Assembly: GCA_003242115.1 (NCBI GenBank)
Contig: QBMP01000134.1
Coordinates: forward strand, 1-11,216
Source: Phormidesmis priestleyi
GTDB taxonomy: Bacteria; Cyanobacteriota; Cyanobacteriia; Phormidesmidales; Phormidesmidaceae
Length of the DNA stretch: 11,216 nt
Reading direction: 5' to 3'
Shown: positions 7,493 to 11,216 of the stretch, one piece after another
How the letters are laid out: each line of letters starts with the position of its first letter
Numbering within the stretch: the first letter of the stretch is position 1
Notes under the pieces: model-generated
Told to the model about the DNA's origin: nothing
The model's database searches: none
Seen by the model: the letters and a program-made list of their open reading frames with translations, nothing else
Program-made: the position numbers and the translations under genes

Positions 7493-8446
7493 TCAGCCAC
7501 TTTGGTGAGTGAGTTCGTGCTTTGGTTGGCCAAACAGCCGCTGTAGTCGCTTGGCAACGGGTACAAGCGGACGACCTGCACTCTCAGCATCTAGGCTAGT
7601 TTGAATGGACTGGCGTATTTGCTCACAAAACGCTGACAGGCTCTGCTGATCGTTGAGATTGCTGACTGCCGAGCGAACGTTAACCGGAGGTAGAAAAGTC
7701 AGCTTATAAGGCACCGGGTCGGGCCGACGACCGGGCGCAACCAAGACAATCGGCCCACTAGGCGGATCAATTCGCAGGCGGCTTTCATGCGGCCCGATTA
7801 AGGCGACCGGCACGATAGGCACTTCAGCTATCCAAGCCATTTTGGCAAATCCCCAAAAAAATGGCCGGGTTTGGTAGGGCGGAATCGATTCTTCGCCTTC
7901 TGGATAGACTAGAACGCTCTCGCCTTTATCTAGCAGGCGAACACCGTTATTTACCGTGACCGGGACACAGCCCAGCCTGGTCAGCAGCGCTTGATTGAGC
8001 CGCAAGGTTACGGGCGATTCGTAGTAGCCAAGTCCCATCAGAGGGCGGAGCGATCGCTGAGTATAGCGATCAATCGCATGAGTCACCAGTAAAACTGTCT
8101 CCAGCATCAGGCTCTCGCCTGCTAGCACCGGGGTCCCCGTGTGATTGCAAACAAAAACAACTGGGCCTTTTTGAGGCACGTGCTCTAGGCCCAAGAGGGC
8201 GAGATGATGATAGCCCAACGCAAATTGCAGTAGCTCAGGTGCCGCTTGAGATAAGTCGATTTGTTGCTTGAGTGATCGCAGTTGACCCCAATCAAGCTGA
8301 TAGGGCGCTGGCGATCGCGGTAGGTTGCGGCAATAAATAGGTTTAATCATCGGTGAAAGACTTTGACGATGAAAGACTCTGGCGATCAGGATCAGGAGAG
8401 GAAATGAATAGATGAGTTGCGGGTTAGAGACCCTGCGAATGCCCAT
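7493..8446 (-). CDS. Lysophospholipid-acyltransferase-like protein (PlsC / DGAT-like superfamily)
   Basis: A 317-residue protein from ATG 8446; an alternative ATG at 8350 would remove 32 residues, including a hydrophobic stretch (LIYSFPLLILIARV). Neither start has a clear ribosome binding site. Superfamily motifs: FVCNHTG with His102 (block I), a middle block around GLGYYESP and LTRLGCVPV, VLVYPEGEES at about 178-187 (block III, usually FPEGxRS), and VPIVPVALIG at 209-218 (block IV). Such enzymes move an acyl group from acyl-CoA or acyl-ACP to a glycerol phosphate or other alcohol at the membrane surface. The canonical HX4D acid is not at the expected spacing: the nearest acid is Glu111, nine residues after His102. 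The layout is closer to the diacylglycerol-acyltransferase-like branch than to classical PlsC. It overlaps the upstream propeller gene by 23 bases and converges on the synthase with 27 bases between. Substrate unknown. Confidence 0.82.
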   Translation of the reverse strand: MGIRRVSNPQLIYSFPLLILIARVFHRQSLSPMIKPIYCRNLPRSPAPYQLDWGQLRSLKQQIDLSQAAPELLQFALGYHHLALLGLEHVPQKGPVVFVCNHTGTPVLAGESLMLETVLLVTHAIDRYTQRSLRPLMGLGYYESPVTLRLNQALLTRLGCVPVTVNNGVRLLDKGESVLVYPEGEESIPPYQTRPFFWGFAKMAWIAEVPIVPVALIGPHESRLRIDPPSGPIVLVAPGRRPDPVPYKLTFLPPVNVRSAVSNLNDQQSLSAFCEQIRQSIQTSLDAESAGRPLVPVAKRLQRLFGQPKHELTHQSG

Positions 8447-9992
8447 TGAAGGCTTGTCGCTCAGCAGGTATCTGCCCTAGCCAAACTTCAGCCCCGCCGC
8501 GCAAATTGGGGACATATTCCCACTGACCATTTCTTTCTTCAGCCACAACTGGGCCAAAGGGATTGACCGTCCCTACTGCTAGCCCTATCGGCGTAGACAG
8601 CAGCTTACGAATCCCGCAGTTATAAGGATTTTCAAAGCCGGTAATCGTCACCGGCTCCCAGTAGTCACCATCTTGAGTCTTCCAAAGATCGCAGCCGCCC
8701 TGTTTGGCAATTACCGCTTCTACTCCGCCTTCAGAATCAACGAACAGATTGCGCAAAAAGGGCGGCCAGTTTTCGATTAGGGCATATCGCAAGTACACGC
8801 TCCAGTCCATCGTACCGAGATAAAGCCAATCATGATGAACACTCATCTGCCACAGATAGCCATTAAAAAAGTTATCGAAACCAGGCGTCAGGCCACTGGT
8901 GGGTACCTTTAGCCCTTGCGGTGTCAACCGTGCGGTGCCTACGACCAGATCCCAGCTATCGTCTGGATAAATTCGGATGACTTCTCCTGCTGCTGGGCCA
9001 ATTTTATGCTTCCGGTCGTAGCCCCCATCTTGAATGCCAGTGCAGGCATACAGCGCTCCTTTAAACGGGCACATCCAGATGACGCCCTGATTAAATTTGC
9101 CGCGATAGGCTCCTAGACGGACAACATTTGTCCATTCGTAAGGAGGCTCACCTTCTCCTTTTGTCTTCCAAATTTGAAAGCCGCTGACGACATTGAAGGT
9201 ACTGGCGTACAGGTAGCCATTAAAAGCAGTTGAATAGAACACCACTGTGTTGTTGTCATCGCCGAACTTAGGAACGCTGACCGGTCGCCACTTGCCCTGA
9301 GCAGGATCTGCCGATTCATAGACCACCGGCGAGGTGCTCGAATTGACGACGCTATTGGCAAACTTAGTCGGATCTATTGATCTTTGCGCGCCGCCGATCG
9401 GAGAGGTGTAGAGCTTTCCTTTAAAGATTTCTAGAAAGCGAAACGACTTGAGCCCTTCGAGGCCCAGCCCTAAGCCTGCGTCGGTCACCGGCTCGAAGGT
9501 TTTGCCATCGAGTGATCGCAAAATAATCGGCCCCGTGCTGCGCGCCGGACTCAAGGTACTGACGTAAAGCGCCGGTTTTTCATCACTTCTGCCCTGAAAC
9601 ACCGCCATGCCGCGATATCCTACTTCACGAGGCACCTGTTCGCCAAAGCGGCCTTCGACCATCGGGGCTTGATACACCATCTGCCACTGCTGAGTTTGAG
9701 GTGTATAGCACCAGATTTGAGAGCGAATATCTAAGCTAAAGGGATTATCAGGAATCGGCACCGGATACACTTTGAGCTGAGGCGGCGGATTTCGCAGCTT
9801 GATAAAGATTAAACTGCCGCGCATGGTACCGCAATAAAGCTTGCCCTCAAACCAGGCCATTGAGTAGAGATAGTCCGTGTAAGGCTGCTGCCACCCGCCT
9901 AGCGAGAGGCTGGTGAAATCCTGTCGCTGTAGTCCGCCTGTCTCTGAAGTAAGCGCCAGCAGAGAGGAAAGAGATGTTTCAATAACGCCCAT
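8424..9992 (-). CDS. Beta-propeller-like protein with seven LY-type repeats, function unknown
   Basis: A 522-residue protein with no recognisable enzyme motif, no clear signal peptide and no membrane helix. A phrase of the form F-x-G-x-LY-x-x-T recurs about every 50-80 residues: FEGKLYCGT (48-56), ALYVST (141-146), FKGKLYTSP (190-198), FNGYLYAST (257-265), FKGALYACT (310-318), HHDWLYLGT (386-394) and a worn copy near 467-475. Between copies are IWKT/LWKT and SLDGKTFEPV/DGDYWEPV phrases, typical of strands in Kelch- or sialidase-like propeller blades. Seven copies suggest a seven-bladed propeller. ATG 9992 is chosen over TTG 10004 because an AGAGG lies directly against the TTG, too close to serve it, but 12 bases ahead of the ATG. 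It overlaps the acyltransferase by 23 bases, so a shared transcript and task are likely. No function is assigned. Confidence 0.75.
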   Translation of the reverse strand: MGVIETSLSSLLALTSETGGLQRQDFTSLSLGGWQQPYTDYLYSMAWFEGKLYCGTMRGSLIFIKLRNPPPQLKVYPVPIPDNPFSLDIRSQIWCYTPQTQQWQMVYQAPMVEGRFGEQVPREVGYRGMAVFQGRSDEKPALYVSTLSPARSTGPIILRSLDGKTFEPVTDAGLGLGLEGLKSFRFLEIFKGKLYTSPIGGAQRSIDPTKFANSVVNSSTSPVVYESADPAQGKWRPVSVPKFGDDNNTVVFYSTAFNGYLYASTFNVVSGFQIWKTKGEGEPPYEWTNVVRLGAYRGKFNQGVIWMCPFKGALYACTGIQDGGYDRKHKIGPAAGEVIRIYPDDSWDLVVGTARLTPQGLKVPTSGLTPGFDNFFNGYLWQMSVHHDWLYLGTMDWSVYLRYALIENWPPFLRNLFVDSEGGVEAVIAKQGGCDLWKTQDGDYWEPVTITGFENPYNCGIRKLLSTPIGLAVGTVNPFGPVVAEERNGQWEYVPNLRGGAEVWLGQIPAERQAFNGHSQGL

Positions 9993-10004
9993 ACTGCCTG
10001 TCAA

Positions 10005-10009
10005 CCTCT
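10005..10009 (-). promoter_or_regulatory. Possible ribosome binding site of the propeller gene
   Basis: On the - strand this reads AGAGG. It lies 12 bases ahead of ATG 9992 and touches the alternative TTG 10004, which argues for the ATG. The spacing is somewhat long. Confidence 0.4.
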
Positions 10010-10061
10010 GAAAAACGCCTGCTGGAGTTTGATTTTCCCACTAGCGATAAAGTACCCGCTG

Positions 10062-10091
10062 AATAAAGGTTCCTCTAATAAAGGTTCCTCT
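10062..10091. repeat. Perfect tandem 15-bp direct repeat upstream of the propeller gene
   Basis: Two identical adjacent copies of AATAAAGGTTCCTCT (10062-10076 and 10077-10091). Read in the direction of the propeller gene it is AGAGGAACCTTTATT twice, 70-99 bases before ATG 9992. It could be an operator, a leader-RNA element (each copy carries an AGAGGA that resembles a ribosome binding site) or a simple slippage duplication. Confidence 0.9.
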
Positions 10092-10129
10092 ATTGGTATT
10101 AGCAGCAAATTTATGGGTGAATCCGGACG

Positions 10130-10135
10130 AGTATA
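10130..10135 (-). promoter_or_regulatory. Candidate -10 element for the propeller-acyltransferase pair
   Basis: On the - strand this reads TATACT, five of six matches to TATAAT, in an AT-rich part of the intergenic gap. A TTTACA lies upstream but with a 20-base spacer, too long for a standard promoter, so the call is weak. A start here would give a leader of roughly 130 bases containing both 15-bp repeats. Confidence 0.3.
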
Positions 10136-10202
10136 GCTCTGCTACAAAATACTTATGTAAAAAGGAGTGAAACTTAAAGCTGCTGTGTAGTTAGAAGGGT
10201 TG

Positions 10203-11102
10203 TTAGACCTCACGCCGTAGCAAAAATTCTAATAGGGGCGTAAGTAAAGCGGTTGGCTGGCTAGAGGGAAAGAAATGACCGGCGTTGGCTACGATTACTT
10301 TGGTCAAGTTAGGCCAAGCGCGCTCTATACCGGTCAGAGTCGGTAGGGTTTGGGAGCGATCGCCATATACCGCCAACACTGGACAGGTCACCGCCTGTAG
10401 CTGTTCCACTGTGAGTTGGGTTTCTTGGCTGAGGTCGGCGATCGCCGTTGTCTTCTCAAGCAAATTGAGCAGTTGTTGTGCAGCGCGCTTTCCACCTTTG
10501 CCAGCAAAGGCAAATCCGGCGAATAGCGAACTCGGTAAAATCGATTGTAGCTGAGTGCCGCGTTCGGGGTTGTGTAAGTGCAGCCGCGCCATTTCTAACA
10601 GCAGTTGGTAGCCTAGCTCGCGGCTATCGGAATCAATCGAAACGCCTAAGTCATTGAGCAAAGCACGGTATGTTTTCCACTGCGGCCAGTCAGCGAGCGT
10701 CATCGCGGGTTGAAACAGCTTCAGACGAACATCAGCAAACGTCAGGCTAGCGGGCTTTTGGGGATAGCGACTGGCAAAGTGAGCCATAACCGAGCCGCCC
10801 AGACTATGACCCACAAGATGGGGTCGATCAAGCTTTAAGTAGTCGAGCAATTGGGCAATATCTTCTGCCATGTTGGCCAACTGATAACCGGTTGGAGGCA
10901 TAGCGCTGCGACCGTGACCGCGCAAATCGAGCAGCGTGACTTGAGCAACCTCTGCTAACAATGGCGCAATGCTGAAATACCAAAAGCTCAAATTAGCTGC
11001 TAGCCCGTGAATTAAAACGACTTGGGGCAAGCCAGTAGAATCGCCTTCAGGCTGAAGCTGCAAATAGTTGAGGGTAACCGATTTTAAGGGTGCAGTAGCC
11101 AC
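10203..11102 (-). CDS. Alpha/beta-fold hydrolase
   Basis: A 299-residue protein with a full catalytic set: oxyanion-loop IHGLAANLSFW (31-41), LLDLRGHGRS (57-66), nucleophile Ser100 in GHSLGGS, Asp248 in LAVYGDRSQT and His276 in NAGHFFPS. The cap region lies about 125-225. Size and motifs fit the broad esterase/lipase/haloperoxidase-like group; no signal peptide, so probably cytoplasmic. The start is GTG 11102: AGGAGA lies 5 bases before it, and the frame is closed a short way upstream. It is followed on the same strand, after a gap of about 210 bases, by the propeller gene, which has its own possible promoter, so joint transcription is uncertain. Thioesterase-like release of an acyl chain is conceivable given the neighbouring synthase, but the sequence does not fix the substrate. 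Confidence 0.88.
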   Translation of the reverse strand: MATAPLKSVTLNYLQLQPEGDSTGLPQVVLIHGLAANLSFWYFSIAPLLAEVAQVTLLDLRGHGRSAMPPTGYQLANMAEDIAQLLDYLKLDRPHLVGHSLGGSVMAHFASRYPQKPASLTFADVRLKLFQPAMTLADWPQWKTYRALLNDLGVSIDSDSRELGYQLLLEMARLHLHNPERGTQLQSILPSSLFAGFAFAGKGGKRAAQQLLNLLEKTTAIADLSQETQLTVEQLQAVTCPVLAVYGDRSQTLPTLTGIERAWPNLTKVIVANAGHFFPSSQPTALLTPLLEFLLRREV

Positions 11103-11107
11103 AAATC

Positions 11108-11113
11108 TCTCCT
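11108..11113 (-). promoter_or_regulatory. Ribosome binding site supporting a GTG start for the hydrolase
   Basis: On the - strand this reads AGGAGA with 5 bases to GTG 11102. It is one of the best Shine-Dalgarno matches in the window and decides for the GTG start. Confidence 0.65.
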
Positions 11114-11216
11114 GATAAAAATCAGCCGTAAATGCCCTAGATGGCGAGCTTTATCAAACCCTATGCCCAGAGGCACTAGGTTCAGAGGACGGTCAGCCTC
11201 GCCAATCGCCCTGCCC

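Noticed and set aside
7492..7509. Small hairpin (CTCA-CCA / TGG-TGAG with one bulge) between the converging synthase and acyltransferase genes
   Set aside because: The stem is short, bulged, overlaps the acyltransferase stop and has no T-run on either strand, so it is not a convincing terminator.
10161..10192. AAGGAG followed by GTG and a 7-codon frame on the + strand in the intergenic gap
   Set aside because: The GTG directly abuts the ribosome-site-like bases, and the frame is too short to support as a gene.
11084..11215. Open frame on the - strand entering from the right edge and overlapping the hydrolase start
   Set aside because: Only about 43 codons; a second open frame exists on the + strand over the same bases, and neither shows a recognisable family or clear codon signal.

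Overview
The window is chromosomal DNA from a cyanobacterium of moderate-to-high GC content. The clearest sign is at least 14 perfect copies of the octamer GCGATCGC (HIP1, a hallmark of many cyanobacterial genomes) spread over both coding strands. No rRNA, tRNA, CRISPR array or insertion sequence was seen. Nearly all of the window is occupied by genes, and no gene-free stretch reaches 300 bases.

Left half (1-7465, all + strand): a probable operon. It opens with the 3' end of an unrecognised gene cut by the window edge. After 31 bases comes a six-helix membrane protein with an N-terminal PqqD-like domain and an M50 site-2-protease-like core whose zinc-binding motifs look destroyed. Four bases later is a HlyD-type membrane fusion (periplasmic adaptor) protein. 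After a 67-base gap comes a 1551-residue iterative type I polyketide/fatty-acid synthase subunit with the order KS-AT-DH-phosphopantetheinyl transferase. The domain style recalls enediyne-type (PKSE) and PUFA-type synthases, but I see no acyl-carrier protein and no ketoreductase. The AT has Met where malonyl-specific ATs carry the carboxylate-binding Arg. The most economical reading is a split synthase: the carrier and reductase would be encoded elsewhere, perhaps just left of this window, and the product or an associated factor would be handled at the membrane by the pseudo-M50/HlyD pair.

Right half (7493-11102, all - strand): three genes facing the synthase operon, in transcription order an alpha/beta hydrolase, a seven-repeat beta-propeller-like protein of unknown function, and a lysophospholipid-acyltransferase-like protein. 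The last two overlap by 23 bases and probably form an operon. The gap before them (10005-10202) holds a perfect tandem 15-bp repeat and a possible -10 element. The acyltransferase converges on the synthase with only 27 bases between them. An acyltransferase beside a PUFA/PKSE-like synthase is suggestive of lipid assembly, but the opposite strand makes a functional link a hypothesis.

The main candidate for something undescribed is the carrier-less KS-AT-DH-PPTase synthase linked to a degenerate M50/PqqD membrane protein and a HlyD adaptor.
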